NCBI RefSeq assembly: GCF_001898575.1
Contig: NZ_MKUD01000039.1
Coordinates: 54,892-118,891 of the forward strand
Origin: Spirosoma sp. 48-14
GTDB taxonomy: Bacteria > Bacteroidota > Bacteroidia > Cytophagales > Spirosomataceae
Reading direction: 5' to 3'
DNA: 64,000 nt
Made by a program: the position numbers and the translations under genes. The notes beneath the pieces were generated by a model. The model was given only the letters and a program-made list of their open reading frames with translations, did no database searches and was not told the origin of the DNA. Below, piece by piece: positions 8,538 through 17,254 of the stretch (its first letter is position 1; each line of letters opens with the position of its first letter).

Positions 8538-10346
8538 ATGTTAGTACAGTACATGCGCCACAACGGTTACGTTATCTGTTTCCTTTTCTTTTCGTTATGT
8601 GTACGGGCACAAAGTCCATTTGTACCGCTCAACGCTGATTATTATCACCTCATCGATCGACTTGAAATTCGCCAGGGCCAGTGGGCAGATGGCTTTCACA
8701 GTACTGTTAAGCCTTACAATCGCCAGAGTATTATTCAGCTAGCCGATAGTGTAGCCGCACATCCCAGACGTAGCCTATCCGACACCGATTACTTCACTAT
8801 TGACTACCTCCGCAACGATAGTTGGGAATGGGCAACACCTTATGACACGCTGAAAAAAGATCCGTTTACCCGCCATTTGCAATCACCCAAGACAGTCGGC
8901 GATAGCCCGAAACCTTTATTAACCCATTTTTATAAAAAGAAGGCAGACTTTTACAACCTACAGACTCCCGACGTCGATCTGCACGTTAATCCGGTTTTTT
9001 ACATAGGCCCCGGCCTGGACCGGACATCATACGACATCGGTGTTCCCCCAGCCGATCAGCAACCACTTTTCATAAATACCCGTGGGCTGGAAGTGCGCGG
9101 AACCATCGGTCGCAAACTTGGTTTCTACACCTATTTTTCGGACAATCAGGCCATTTATCCGGAGTATATCAGGCAGTATGGCTTAACGTATGGGCAGGGA
9201 TACAGTTCAACAGGTGATATTCAGCCAACGGCACCTGGCGAAAGCTTCATCAAAAAGTTCGGTACCCGAGGGGTCGATTTTCTATCGGCGCGGGGGTATA
9301 TTACCTTCAATACGCTTAAAGTGATCAATGTCCAATTCGGACACGACCGAAATTTCTTTGGGAACGGCTTCCGGTCGTTGTTCCTCTCCGACAATAGTCC
9401 GGCTTATCTGTTTCTAAAACTATCCACCCAGCTCGGAAAGAGAATTCAGTACACGAACCTCTTCACATCGCTGCAAAACAGCCAAGCCCCATTGCCTCAG
9501 GGCGAAAAACTGATTCCTCCAAAGTTTGCGGCTATTCACCATCTGAGTATAAACGTGACTGATTTCCTTAACGTGGGCGTATTTGAAGCTGAAGTTTTTA
9601 GTCGTGACCGACTGGACCTGAGTTATCTAAATCCTGTTATTCTGTACCGCTATGTAGAGTCAAGTCTAGGCAGTAAAGACAATGCCTTTATTGGTATCGA
9701 CCTGAAGGCTAATTTTCTGTCGCATTTTCTGGTGTATTCGCAGATTTTGCTGGATGAATTTCGGTTGAAGCCACTGCTGGCCGGGCAGGGCGACTGGACC
9801 AACAAATTTGCCATTCAGGTAGGCGGTAAATACATCGACGCCTTTGCCGTACCCAATCTTGACCTTCAGGTTGAAATGAATCTGGCACGGCCCTATACCT
9901 ACTCGCACGAATCAGGATTGGACGTTAGTGCAGGACAAACCAACTACGCCCACTACAGCCAACCCCTGGCCCATCCGCTAGGTGCTAATTTTGTGGAAGG
10001 ATTGAGCATTATTCGGTATCAGCAGAAAAAATGGTCATTCAATGGCATAGGAGGGGTTATGATGTATGGGACCGATACGGCACCTGACATCAACTACGGT
10101 GGTAATATCCTGAAAGATTATACGTACCGATACCGGGACGAAGGTAATTTTATTGGTCAGGGCCGCAAAACTATCATTACGTATGCCGATGTACGAGCTT
10201 CCTACATGATCCGGCACAACATATTTCTGGAAGGTCGTTTCTTGTATCGCTACCAGGATAGCCAGTATAAGCCGAGTAGTTATAGCGAACAGGTGGCCAG
10301 TTTCGCCCTCCGCTGGAACCTCCCATATCGCAATTGGGTGTTTTAG
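8538..10346 (+). CDS. Wzi-like capsule assembly outer-membrane protein
   Basis: A 602-aa predicted outer-membrane beta-barrel protein. It has an N-terminal signal peptide ending at about VRAQ, and a probable true start either at 8538 or at the second ATG (8553). The family feel is given by the opening FVPLNADYYHLIDRLEIRQG, the sequence VDFLSARGYITFNTLKVINVQFGHDRNFFGNGFRSLFLSDN in the middle, which is the most conserved block of Bacteroidota Wzi/capsule-assembly proteins, and alternating aromatic strands to the C-terminus ending NWVF. In E. coli, Wzi attaches group 1 capsule to the cell surface; here the polysaccharide is unknown. No capsule synthesis genes lie nearby. Confidence 0.75.
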   Translation: MLVQYMRHNGYVICFLFFSLCVRAQSPFVPLNADYYHLIDRLEIRQGQWADGFHSTVKPYNRQSIIQLADSVAAHPRRSLSDTDYFTIDYLRNDSWEWATPYDTLKKDPFTRHLQSPKTVGDSPKPLLTHFYKKKADFYNLQTPDVDLHVNPVFYIGPGLDRTSYDIGVPPADQQPLFINTRGLEVRGTIGRKLGFYTYFSDNQAIYPEYIRQYGLTYGQGYSSTGDIQPTAPGESFIKKFGTRGVDFLSARGYITFNTLKVINVQFGHDRNFFGNGFRSLFLSDNSPAYLFLKLSTQLGKRIQYTNLFTSLQNSQAPLPQGEKLIPPKFAAIHHLSINVTDFLNVGVFEAEVFSRDRLDLSYLNPVILYRYVESSLGSKDNAFIGIDLKANFLSHFLVYSQILLDEFRLKPLLAGQGDWTNKFAIQVGGKYIDAFAVPNLDLQVEMNLARPYTYSHESGLDVSAGQTNYAHYSQPLAHPLGANFVEGLSIIRYQQKKWSFNGIGGVMMYGTDTAPDINYGGNILKDYTYRYRDEGNFIGQGRKTIITYADVRASYMIRHNIFLEGRFLYRYQDSQYKPSSYSEQVASFALRWNLPYRNWVF

Positions 10347-10495
10347 ACAAACCGATTTTTAGCAAGTGACCCTTATTGACAACCAATTCATTAATGCGCC
10401 ACAGAATCAATTGATAGTACAAATTCCGTAGCCTGAGTTGGGTGTTAGTCGCCAACTTCAGAACTTTACAGACAATAAACTTTACAACTGAATCA

Positions 10496-11068
10496 ATGAT
10501 TGATCTTATTCGTCAGGAACTAACCGAAGCCCAGTCAGTTTTGGATACGTTTCTGGCAAACCCCGCCCACCTGGAAGCTATTGAGCAGGCTGCTATTGTC
10601 ATGGCAGATGCGTTAAAATCGGGCCACAAGATCATTTCCTGTGGAAATGGCGGCTCTCATTGCGATGCCATGCACTTTGCCGAAGAATTATCGGGCCGCT
10701 ATCGGGATAACCGGCGTTCGCTGGCTGCCATTGCCATTTCAGATGTTAGTCACCTGTCGTGCGTTAGCAACGACTTCGGCTATGAGTACGTGTTCTCGCG
10801 GTTTATCGAAGGATTGGGTAACGAAGATGATGTCTTGCTTGGCTTAAGCACCAGTGGTAATTCGGGCAATATTCTCAAAGCCGTAGAGGCCGCCCGCGAA
10901 AAGGGGATGAAAGTGATTTTGCTAACGGGAAAAGATGGCGGAAAACTGGCCGGTAAGGCTGATGTCGAGATTCGGGTTCCCCATTTCGGATACGCCGATC
11001 GCATACAGGAAATCCATATCAAAGTAATTCACCTGTTCATTTTGCTGATCGAAAAACAGGTTATTTAG
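10496..11068 (+). CDS. gmhA: Phosphoheptose isomerase-type SIS protein
   Basis: A 190-aa sugar isomerase converting sedoheptulose 7-phosphate to glycero-manno-heptose 7-phosphate, the first step of heptose synthesis for lipopolysaccharide or S-layer glycans. I prefer the ATG at 10496 ([13 protein letters not shown]); an upstream start at 10442 adds an unlike N-terminus. GmhA marks are [23 protein letters not shown], the phosphate-binding LSTSGNSGN loop, and the C-terminal helix [16 protein letters not shown]. The His/Glu pair in these segments fits the zinc and catalytic residues. The other heptose genes are not in the window. Confidence 0.88.
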   Translation: MIDLIRQELTEAQSVLDTFLANPAHLEAIEQAAIVMADALKSGHKIISCGNGGSHCDAMHFAEELSGRYRDNRRSLAAIAISDVSHLSCVSNDFGYEYVFSRFIEGLGNEDDVLLGLSTSGNSGNILKAVEAAREKGMKVILLTGKDGGKLAGKADVEIRVPHFGYADRIQEIHIKVIHLFILLIEKQVI

Positions 11069-11070
11069 AT

Positions 11071-11119
11071 GGTTATAGGAGTGATGAAGCCCATTTTCGC
11101 TCTCATCGCTCCTATAACC
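11071..11119. terminator. Hairpin between convergent gmhA and TPM genes
   Basis: Arms 11071-11087 (GGTTATAGGAGTGATGA) and 11103-11119 pair over 17 positions with one G-T wobble and a 15-base loop. It lies between the gmhA stop and the stop of the convergent TPM gene, so a bidirectional terminator is likely. Confidence 0.7.
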
Positions 11120-11125
11120 AACCTA

Positions 11126-11971
11126 CTAATAGTCTCCGCCAGCACCACCGCCACCGAAGCTGCCACCGCCAAAGCCGCCGAAGCCACCACCACTACTTCC
11201 ACCACCGCTCCAGCCACCACCGCCTGAGCTACCCCAGCCCGACCCCCAACCTGGAGTCGGCAGGAAAACGGGGCCACCCCAGCCACCACCACGATTTCGG
11301 TTGTTGCCTCCTCCACGATTCTTACGGGCAATGATGAAAATGATGATCAGAAAGATGATCAGGACAATAAAAAAGGTGCCAGCCCCTTCATCATCAGAGC
11401 TGGATTTGGGTTCGCCTTTGTATTCTCCCTGAAGTCGTTGAATGATTTCGGTCGTAGCAGCATCCAGCCCCTGATACCACTGCTCCTGTTTGAACGCTGG
11501 AACGATGGTATTGCTGATGATTCGTTTGGCAATGGCATCCGGTACAGCACCTTCTACTCCATAGCCCGTTGCAATGTAAATCTTACGAGTTTGGGTAGCC
11601 CAGGCTAAAACCAGTCCATTGTTCTTTCCCTGCTGACCCACACCCCATTTACGGCCAACCTGAAACGCGAAATCGCCGATTGGGTAGGGTTCGGTGGTTC
11701 TGACAATGACAATCGTAATCTGCGTAGATGTTGAGTCGTTATAGGCGCGGAGTTTCTGCTCCAGTTGTGTTCGCTCACTACTACTCAAAATACCAACAAA
11801 ATCATTGACTAGCCGGGGTGGGTTTGGTCTATCGGGAATAACCGTATCCGCTGTTGTATCCTGCGCCCATACACTGGCCGAAAATACCAACAGGAACATG
11901 GCGAAGCCGAAGCGACGTACCCGGAAAAGATAATTTATAATGAGGTGTACATTCACGGCAGTATTAGTCAA
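11126..11971 (-). CDS. TPM domain membrane protein with glycine-rich tail
   Basis: A 281-aa protein with an N-terminal signal sequence (about residues 20-37, ending SVWAQ). A TPM domain (about 45-190, with VNDFVGILSSSERTQLEQKL, QITIVIVRTTEPYPIGDFAFQVGRKWGVGQQGKNNGLVLAWA and KIYIATGYGVEGAVPDAIAKRI) is followed by a membrane span (about 203-222) and a tail of roughly 55 residues made largely of Gly, Ser and Trp. TPM domain proteins of the YgcG type are linked to membrane and stress functions, with some acting in photosystem repair in plants. The start at 11971 overlaps the upstream TPM gene by 8 bp, so the two are translationally coupled. Confidence 0.85.
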   Translation of the reverse strand: MTNTAVNVHLIINYLFRVRRFGFAMFLLVFSASVWAQDTTADTVIPDRPNPPRLVNDFVGILSSSERTQLEQKLRAYNDSTSTQITIVIVRTTEPYPIGDFAFQVGRKWGVGQQGKNNGLVLAWATQTRKIYIATGYGVEGAVPDAIAKRIISNTIVPAFKQEQWYQGLDAATTEIIQRLQGEYKGEPKSSSDDEGAGTFFIVLIIFLIIIFIIARKNRGGGNNRNRGGGWGGPVFLPTPGWGSGWGSSGGGGWSGGGSSGGGFGGFGGGSFGGGGAGGDY

Positions 11972-12398
11972 ACGAAATATCGTCGGAGAGTTCGTTGATA
12001 TCGTCGCTGGTGTAGGGGAAATAGTGTTTCAACTGCTGACCAGCCCGCTCAATGCCCAGGCTCAACCCTTTGGCATAAGCACCTTGTTTGAAATGACTGC
12101 GCAGTAAGTCCTTTGTACTTTCCCAGAAATCGACCGGAACTTTAGCATCAATTCCTTTATCGCCAATGATGGCAAACTTCCGATCAGTATGAGCCAGGTA
12201 AAACAGAACACCGTTCTGGTCTTTAGTCTGGTACATACCTAACTGAGCGAATACCTCGATTGCCCGTTGAACTGGATCTGCACTGGGGCAATGAGCTTCC
12301 ACATGAACGCGTATTTCACCCGATGTGGCCTTTTCGGCCTGCCGGATGGACTCAACAATGCGTTGCTGCTCGTCGGGAGAGAACGGGTTTGTTTGCAT
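11964..12398 (-). CDS. Soluble TPM domain protein
   Basis: A 144-aa TPM-fold protein without signal peptide or membrane span. The family features include TSGEIRVHVEAHCPSADPVQRAIEVFAQLGMYQTKDQNGVLFYLAHTDRKFAIIGDKGIDAKVP, the strongly conserved core, followed by a helix RSHFKQGAYAKGLSLGIERAGQQL. The C-terminus is acidic. It is the middle gene of a lemA-TPM-TPM operon on the minus strand, an arrangement common in Bacteroidota. The two TPM proteins and LemA probably act together at the membrane, but their biochemical role is not established. Confidence 0.85.
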   Translation of the reverse strand: MQTNPFSPDEQQRIVESIRQAEKATSGEIRVHVEAHCPSADPVQRAIEVFAQLGMYQTKDQNGVLFYLAHTDRKFAIIGDKGIDAKVPVDFWESTKDLLRSHFKQGAYAKGLSLGIERAGQQLKHYFPYTSDDINELSDDISFD

Positions 12399-12407
12399 GG
12401 AGCAGGG

Positions 12408-12460
12408 GCAGAGAGCATGGAATAAGGATACTTTCTTTTACCTTACCCCATGCTCCCCGC
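12408..12460. repeat. Hairpin in the lemA-TPM spacer
   Basis: Arms 12408-12427 and 12441-12460 pair over 20 positions with four mismatches, around the core GAGCATGG/CCATGCTC. The loop is 12428-12440. Lying inside an operon, it could stabilise or partly terminate the message. Confidence 0.5.
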
Positions 12461-12462
12461 TA

Positions 12463-13044
12463 TTAAAACTGAACTGTTGGCGCACTTTGAGCCGCCTGTG
12501 AAGCCTCGAAGAAGCCTTTTACGGGGAAGCCAAAAATACCCGCAAAAATATTGTTCGGGAACGACCGTACCGACTGATTGTATACACGAACGGCTCCGTT
12601 GAAGTCATTACGGGCTACCGAAATCCGGTTTTCAGTGCCTTCCAACTGCGCCTGTAACTCCGAAAAGTTCTGGGTAGCTTTCAGTTGCGGATAGCTTTCG
12701 GCAACGGCTAGTAATCGAGAAAGCGAACCGCTCAACTGATCCTGCGCAGCCTGGAATTTCTGAATATTCTCAGGTGTCAACTGATTAGCCTCTAATTTTA
12801 TACTGGTTGCATTGGCCCGAGCCTGAATCACAGCGGTCAACGTACTTTTTTCAAAATTAGCAGCCCCCTGTACCGTCCTTACCAGGTTAGGAATCAGATC
12901 CGATCGGCGTTGGTATTGTGTTTGGACCTGAGCCCATTTTTCCTGAACAATCGTATCATTCTGAACCAGGCCGTTGTAGGAACTACAACCGTACATTCCC
13001 AAAATAAGAGCAACTACTATGACAATAATTAACGATTTTGACAT
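12463..13044 (-). CDS. lemA: LemA family protein
   Basis: A 193-aa LemA protein. I place the start at 13044 (MSKSLIIVIVVALIL); the longer 13080 start adds 12 unlikely residues. After the N-terminal hydrophobic segment, which may even be lipidated (LGMYGCSSYN carries a lipobox-like GC), the family block YNGLVQNDTIVQEKWAQVQTQYQRRSDLIPNLVRTVQGAANFEKSTLTAVIQARANA is intact. The rest is helical, with a C-terminal FFEASQAAQSAPTVQF. LemA is a membrane-anchored helical bundle of unknown exact role. The lemA-TPM-TPM order predicts joint function. It is divergent from the SDR gene at 13251. Confidence 0.92.
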   Translation of the reverse strand: MSKSLIIVIVVALILGMYGCSSYNGLVQNDTIVQEKWAQVQTQYQRRSDLIPNLVRTVQGAANFEKSTLTAVIQARANATSIKLEANQLTPENIQKFQAAQDQLSGSLSRLLAVAESYPQLKATQNFSELQAQLEGTENRISVARNDFNGAVRVYNQSVRSFPNNIFAGIFGFPVKGFFEASQAAQSAPTVQF

Positions 13045-13250
13045 GGTTTCCTGAATTGCAAAGGTTATTACTGGATTCAAAGTTGCCCAAAGCTACTAAT
13101 TTGTTTAAGCAAAACTACGCCAGCGGTGTTTTTCTCATCTTTGCCTACTATTTGTATGGATGACTGGTACCAATGCGTCTGTTTTCTAGTTTTACCTATG
13201 ATTTTTAGGCCATTGGCGCGATCTTTAGCGTTGTCAACAAGTGAAACTAC

Positions 13251-14039
13251 ATGAATCTTGATTTACGTGGAAAAACCGCTTTAGTCGGTGGCAGTACACA
13301 GGGAATTGGTCGTGCCAGTGCTATGGAGTTAGCATTATTGGGCGCAACGGTTGTTCTGGTCGCCCGTGATGAGCAGAAATTAAAATCGGTACTGGCCGAA
13401 CTGGATACCACAAAGGGACAAACGCATCAGTATATCGTCGCTGATTTTAGCCAGCCAGGTGCTGTACAGGCGGCTGTTACAGCCTATATGGAACGCTTCC
13501 CGGATGTTCATATTCTAGTCAACAATACCGGTGGGCCTCCGGGTGGAGCTTTGATTGATGCCCAACCCGACGAATTCGTCCAGACGTTCCATAATCATTT
13601 ACTAAACAACCATGCTTTAGTGCAGACCATTGTTCCGTCGATGAAGCGCCTGGGCTACGGCAGAATCGTCAATATTATTTCTACCTCGGTCAAACAGCCC
13701 ATTGTAGGACTGGGGGTTTCCAATACGATCCGAGGGGCGGTGGCCCAATGGGCAAAGACCTTATCGCTCGAAATTGGCCGCTTTGGCATCACGGTCAATA
13801 ATGTGTTACCAGGTTATACACAGACGGCCCGATTAGAATCCACACTGGCCATGCGGGCAAAGACTTCCGGTAAAACGGAAGAAGAAATCGCTACTCAGTT
13901 GGCCCAGGAGATTCCCATTGGGCGGTTCGCCACGCCCGAAGAAGTAGCCGCAGCAGTAGCATTTTTATGCACCCCGGCAGCTGCATCGATAAACGGCATC
14001 AACTTACCTGTAGATGGTGGCAAGACGGGTAGTTTATAA
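13251..14039 (+). CDS. SDR family protein lacking the usual catalytic Tyr and Lys
   Basis: A 262-aa short-chain dehydrogenase/reductase. The NAD(P)-binding motif GGSTQGIGRA (13-22) and the structural NNTGG (91-95) are present. The catalytic block after IVNIIS should read Y-x-x-x-K, but the aligned residues are Ser157 and Arg161 (VSNTIRGAV), so the proton-relay Tyr and Lys are absent. The C-terminus keeps the usual NNVLPGYTQT and FLCTPAAASINGINLPVDGG features. It is probably an SDR with altered chemistry or a non-catalytic role; annotation as 3-oxoacyl reductase would be unsafe. It is convergent with the response regulator 10 bp downstream. Confidence 0.85.
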   Translation: MNLDLRGKTALVGGSTQGIGRASAMELALLGATVVLVARDEQKLKSVLAELDTTKGQTHQYIVADFSQPGAVQAAVTAYMERFPDVHILVNNTGGPPGGALIDAQPDEFVQTFHNHLLNNHALVQTIVPSMKRLGYGRIVNIISTSVKQPIVGLGVSNTIRGAVAQWAKTLSLEIGRFGITVNNVLPGYTQTARLESTLAMRAKTSGKTEEEIATQLAQEIPIGRFATPEEVAAAVAFLCTPAAASINGINLPVDGGKTGSL

Positions 14040-14048
14040 ATTCCCGAC

Positions 14049-14708
14049 TCAGACAAGGTTATTTTTAAACGCATACGCCACCATACCGGCCGTATTTTTG
14101 GTGCCCGTTTTTTCAAGGATGCGTAGCCGATGACCTTCTACCGTACGAGGGCTCAGGAATATTTTCTCGCTGATCTCATTGGTCGACAATCCCTCGCAGA
14201 TCAGCATCAGCACTTCTTTCTCACGTTCTGAAAGCAGAATTTTGCTGTTGTAAAAGGCATTCACAGGCTTGTTGACCGTGGGTTTATTGGTCATCTTGCG
14301 AAGCATTGCTTTCGACACAAATTCGTTCAGATAGACCCCTTCATCCATCACTTTTCGAACGGCTTTCTCTACTTCTCCAGCTTCGGCATCTTTGAGCAGG
14401 TAGCCACTAACCCCCTTTTCCAGTAAATGCAGCACCATCCGATCTTCATCGTGCATGGTCAGAACAACAATTTTAATAAGGGGGTGATTTTCTCGCAGGT
14501 AATCGGCGGTTGCCGTACCATCCATAACCGGCATCTGTAAATCCAGAAGCACAACGTCCGGTGTTTTTCGGGCAATTTTTTCAATCAATTCCTGTCCATT
14601 TCCTGCTTCCAGAATCAACTCAAAATCGTGAATCTGGCCAAGAATCGTTGCCATCCCTACGCGAAAGAGCGTATGATCGTCGCAGAGGGCCAGTTTAATT
14701 TTTCGCAT
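14049..14708 (-). CDS. NarL/FixJ-family response regulator
   Basis: A 219-aa two-component regulator with a receiver domain (1-120) and a LuxR-type helix-turn-helix (about 150-215). Asp10/Asp11 form the acidic pocket, Asp56 in VVLLDLQMP is the predicted phospho-acceptor, and a Thr (VVLTMHD) and Lys (YLLKD) complete the receiver signature. The HTH reads LSEREKEVLMLICEGLSTNEISEKIFLSPRTVEGHR. It is encoded on the same strand as the sensor kinase whose gene lies 63 bp upstream, so the two make a cognate pair. Target genes are not visible. Confidence 0.95.
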   Translation of the reverse strand: MRKIKLALCDDHTLFRVGMATILGQIHDFELILEAGNGQELIEKIARKTPDVVLLDLQMPVMDGTATADYLRENHPLIKIVVLTMHDEDRMVLHLLEKGVSGYLLKDAEAGEVEKAVRKVMDEGVYLNEFVSKAMLRKMTNKPTVNKPVNAFYNSKILLSEREKEVLMLICEGLSTNEISEKIFLSPRTVEGHRLRILEKTGTKNTAGMVAYAFKNNLV

Positions 14709-14771
14709 AGAGGAGGGTAGAGTTAAAGGATATACCGATTGAGTCGCACTAAGAGCTATTCGGTAAACAAA

Positions 14772-15584
14772 TTAACTCAATAAATCAACAGGCTGTGCAT
14801 CATGTAGATGAACCTGCACATGAATCCGTGAACCACGACCAGGGGCTACATCAAACGTAACGTGTCCATTCACAACATTCAGGCGGCTTTCAATATTGCG
14901 CAGACCTAGGCCAGCTTTCCGATTTTCCATCACCGCATCAAAGTCGAAGCCGACTCCGTCATCGATAACCGACAGGCGAACTTCATTTTCAAAGCGAATC
15001 AGGTGAATGGTAATATGTTTTGCTCGGGCATGACGGATAGCGTTATTGAGCAATTCCTGCGCAATCCGATAGAGCATCAATTCGAGTGCGGGCAGAAATC
15101 CAAGCTCCGGTTCGGGATAGACCAATTCAACCTCAATGTCATTATCCGTAGCCCGATCGGCCAGTTCTTCTAAAGCAGCCAGTAAACCAAATCGTTCGAG
15201 AGTCGTTGGGACAAGGTTTCGGCTTATTCGCCGAACATTGGTCATGGTTTCATCGATCATAGACCGTGTTTTCTGAAACTGAAAGCCAACCTGTACCTCT
15301 CCCCCTAATTGCTTCTCTAGTTGGTTCAAGCTCATTTTGGTGATCGAAAGCATGGTTCCGATACCGTCGTGCATATCTTCGGCAAGGCGTCGGCGTTCTT
15401 CTTCCTGCCCTCTGAAGGTGGCTTCCATCAACTCCCGACGGTGCTGCGCCTGTAATTCTTTAAATGCCAATTGCTGTCTGGCCTGTTTTTGCTGGTAATA
15501 GGCCACGAAAATGATGATGAACACTGCCATCATCAAGAGTACGGCCGTACCCACAGCAATTACAAAACCAGCATCCATCGACAT
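14772..15584 (-). CDS. NarX-type sensor histidine kinase
   Basis: A 270-aa kinase with one N-terminal membrane span (about residues 7-30), a coiled-coil linker, a HisKA_3 dimerisation domain with the phospho-acceptor His72 in EEERRRLAEDMHDGIGTML, and a C-terminal HATPase_c domain (ELLNNAIRHARAKH N-box, VIDDGVGFD G1 box, KAGLGLRNIESRL G2 region). It lacks an extracytoplasmic sensor domain, so the signal is probably sensed in or near the membrane, or through another protein. It is transcribed with the response regulator downstream, and the unrelated membrane gene at 15735 is 150 bp upstream. Confidence 0.93.
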   Translation of the reverse strand: MSMDAGFVIAVGTAVLLMMAVFIIIFVAYYQQKQARQQLAFKELQAQHRRELMEATFRGQEEERRRLAEDMHDGIGTMLSITKMSLNQLEKQLGGEVQVGFQFQKTRSMIDETMTNVRRISRNLVPTTLERFGLLAALEELADRATDNDIEVELVYPEPELGFLPALELMLYRIAQELLNNAIRHARAKHITIHLIRFENEVRLSVIDDGVGFDFDAVMENRKAGLGLRNIESRLNVVNGHVTFDVAPGRGSRIHVQVHLHDAQPVDLLS

Positions 15585-15734
15585 AATTCTCTTCTATCGC
15601 GGTCTAAACATCGTAAAATTGGGCAATTCACCACTGAATGTCAACGAATTAAGACGCCGATTGAGTGAGCGGTAACAATTTTATGACTATTAAGTCACCT
15701 CGTGTTTACTTTCTACATTTATATAGTTGTGGCG

Positions 15735-16406
15735 TCAAAGATAATTTTCGCTATCATACTTACTAACCCAGACACCGAGTGAGGTTGTCAGACAAAAAAT
15801 GATACTGACAATCTGAGTGATTCCCCAATAGATATCAAATAGTTCGTCCGACGCTTTGGGGGTAAATATATATTCGCTGAATAAATACATAAATAAGGTT
15901 CCGGCAGCATATAGCAGAACCCCAACACTCACCCAAAACATTCCGTAGAGTATTACATTTCGTATCTTTAATTGTTCTAATAGCCAAACAAAAAAGTTTA
16001 GCGCAATATAAATCATATATACCCGAACAACTGTATTCCCAATATTTGATATTTCAGCCTTCTTGAACGTAATTATATTGATTATCAACACTATAGCCAG
16101 TCCAATATAGATACTTTTTCGCTTTGATTTACTGAGAATTACTTTGTCATACATCAATGCCAATACGATAGCCTGTATACAGGAAAATATATTTTCGAGA
16201 CCAAGGCTATTTATTCGATTGAGTACGAAATAAAGCGCAATTGTCTCTTTACTAAAATAAAGCAGGAAAAAGACAGTAATAATTTTCAGCTCCTGACTCA
16301 AAAATTTCCATCGCAACAGACCTATGCAAACGGGCAGTATTAACAAAATATGCTGTACAAGGCTTAATGGATATTTCTGAGCCAGAAGAATGAATTTTTC
16401 AACCAT
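15735..16406 (-). CDS. Polytopic membrane protein of unknown function
   Basis: A 223-aa protein that is mostly hydrophobic, with about six or seven predicted membrane segments. It is noticeably richer in A+T, and in Ile, Phe, Tyr and Lys, than its neighbours, which can reflect foreign origin or simply its membrane nature. I recognise no family. The 12-bp gap to the upstream 135-aa gene suggests one transcript. It might partner with the single-pass sensor kinase that follows it, since membrane proteins of this kind are seen near NarX-like kinases in Cytophagales; this is only a guess. Confidence 0.6.
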   Translation of the reverse strand: MVEKFILLAQKYPLSLVQHILLILPVCIGLLRWKFLSQELKIITVFFLLYFSKETIALYFVLNRINSLGLENIFSCIQAIVLALMYDKVILSKSKRKSIYIGLAIVLIINIITFKKAEISNIGNTVVRVYMIYIALNFFVWLLEQLKIRNVILYGMFWVSVGVLLYAAGTLFMYLFSEYIFTPKASDELFDIYWGITQIVSIIFCLTTSLGVWVSKYDSENYL

Positions 16407-16418
16407 TTACTAAGGTAA

Positions 16419-16826
16419 TTATGATCCACACTGCTTGGGGCATACCCAGCCATCGCCCACGACCATATCTCCATCGTCACCGCCGTCATCTTTCAAACCG
16501 GCCTGGCTAGCATGGAGAAGTAAATCACGACCTCGTTCATCGACACCTGTCAGCAGAACGCGGGGTTTCAACTGGCCTTTTCCTACTTCGGTAGGCTTGC
16601 CATCCTCGTCTTCCCACCGCTTGGCATAATGAACCCGAATACCAACACAGCCTTTCTGCTTCAGCAACTGATTGATTTTGGCGGCACCGAAAAATTCGGA
16701 ACGGGTATACTCATCTTCTTTCAAACCACAGGCCAGTTTGGCACTACGGTACGTCTCTTTCATTGGGACACTTTCCTTCGGATTCAGAAAACGTCCAACC
16801 TGTTCATTAAACACAGAATCTGTCAT
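16419..16826 (-). CDS. Hypothetical protein, 135 aa
   Basis: A soluble protein without signal peptide or membrane span. The visible features are a basic middle (FGAAKINQLLKQKGCVGIRVHYAKRWEDEDGKPTEVGKGQLKPRVLLTGVDERGRDLL) and an acidic, glycine-rich C-terminus (KDDGGDDGDMVVGDGWVCPKQCGS) with two cysteines two residues from each other's neighbourhood. I recognise no domain. It is probably the first gene of an operon with the membrane protein downstream. Coding status is likely because the codon choice and composition are normal for the window. Confidence 0.6.
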   Translation of the reverse strand: MTDSVFNEQVGRFLNPKESVPMKETYRSAKLACGLKEDEYTRSEFFGAAKINQLLKQKGCVGIRVHYAKRWEDEDGKPTEVGKGQLKPRVLLTGVDERGRDLLLHASQAGLKDDGGDDGDMVVGDGWVCPKQCGS

Positions 16827-17160
16827 GCTAGATGTAAGGAGTAAAAGTAGGTGGTGTCAGGTTGTATTAGGTGGATAGAACCGGAAAGCCAGTCGAAAAT
16901 ACGACAACCTGAATTGCATAACAAGTTTACCCAATGTCTACTTAAAGGCATTATATATCTGTAAAACAACCACTTACGAATAAATCATCGAATTGCTAAT
17001 ACGTAGTTCTACGCATCAAACTGCGGATTTCTGCCTGATGTATTAAAGGGGATTAAAATCAGTGGTTTTGCTCTGAAATAACTGCATAATGACAGGCTAC
17101 CTTTGTCACGTAGCTGATGATCCATCCGCAACGACACTTTCTCATAGGTTAGGTAAATGA
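16827..17160. other. Intergenic region without a convincing gene
   Basis: The gap between the 135-aa gene and the thioesterase spans 428 bp. No ORF with protein-like character is seen on either strand. At 17098-17105 a TACCTTTG sequence matches the Bacteroidota -7 consensus TAnnTTTG, but I find no -33 TTG at the proper distance. The right end of the gap holds a terminator-like hairpin. Confidence 0.5.
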
Positions 17161-17200
17161 AAAATGCCAACGCAACTTGCGCTGGCATTTTTTTATGTTT
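17161..17200 (+). terminator. Terminator-like hairpin with T-run and no gene assigned
   Basis: Arms AAATGCCAACGCAA and TTGCGCTGGCATTT, with one mismatch, are followed directly by a run of seven T. It has the shape of an intrinsic terminator on the plus strand, 55 bp before the thioesterase start, but nothing upstream on that strand is a recognisable gene. Confidence 0.65.
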
Positions 17201-17254
17201 GATGCTTAAACACGTATCTGGTATATCACTCACTAACGTCAACCCACCCTACTT

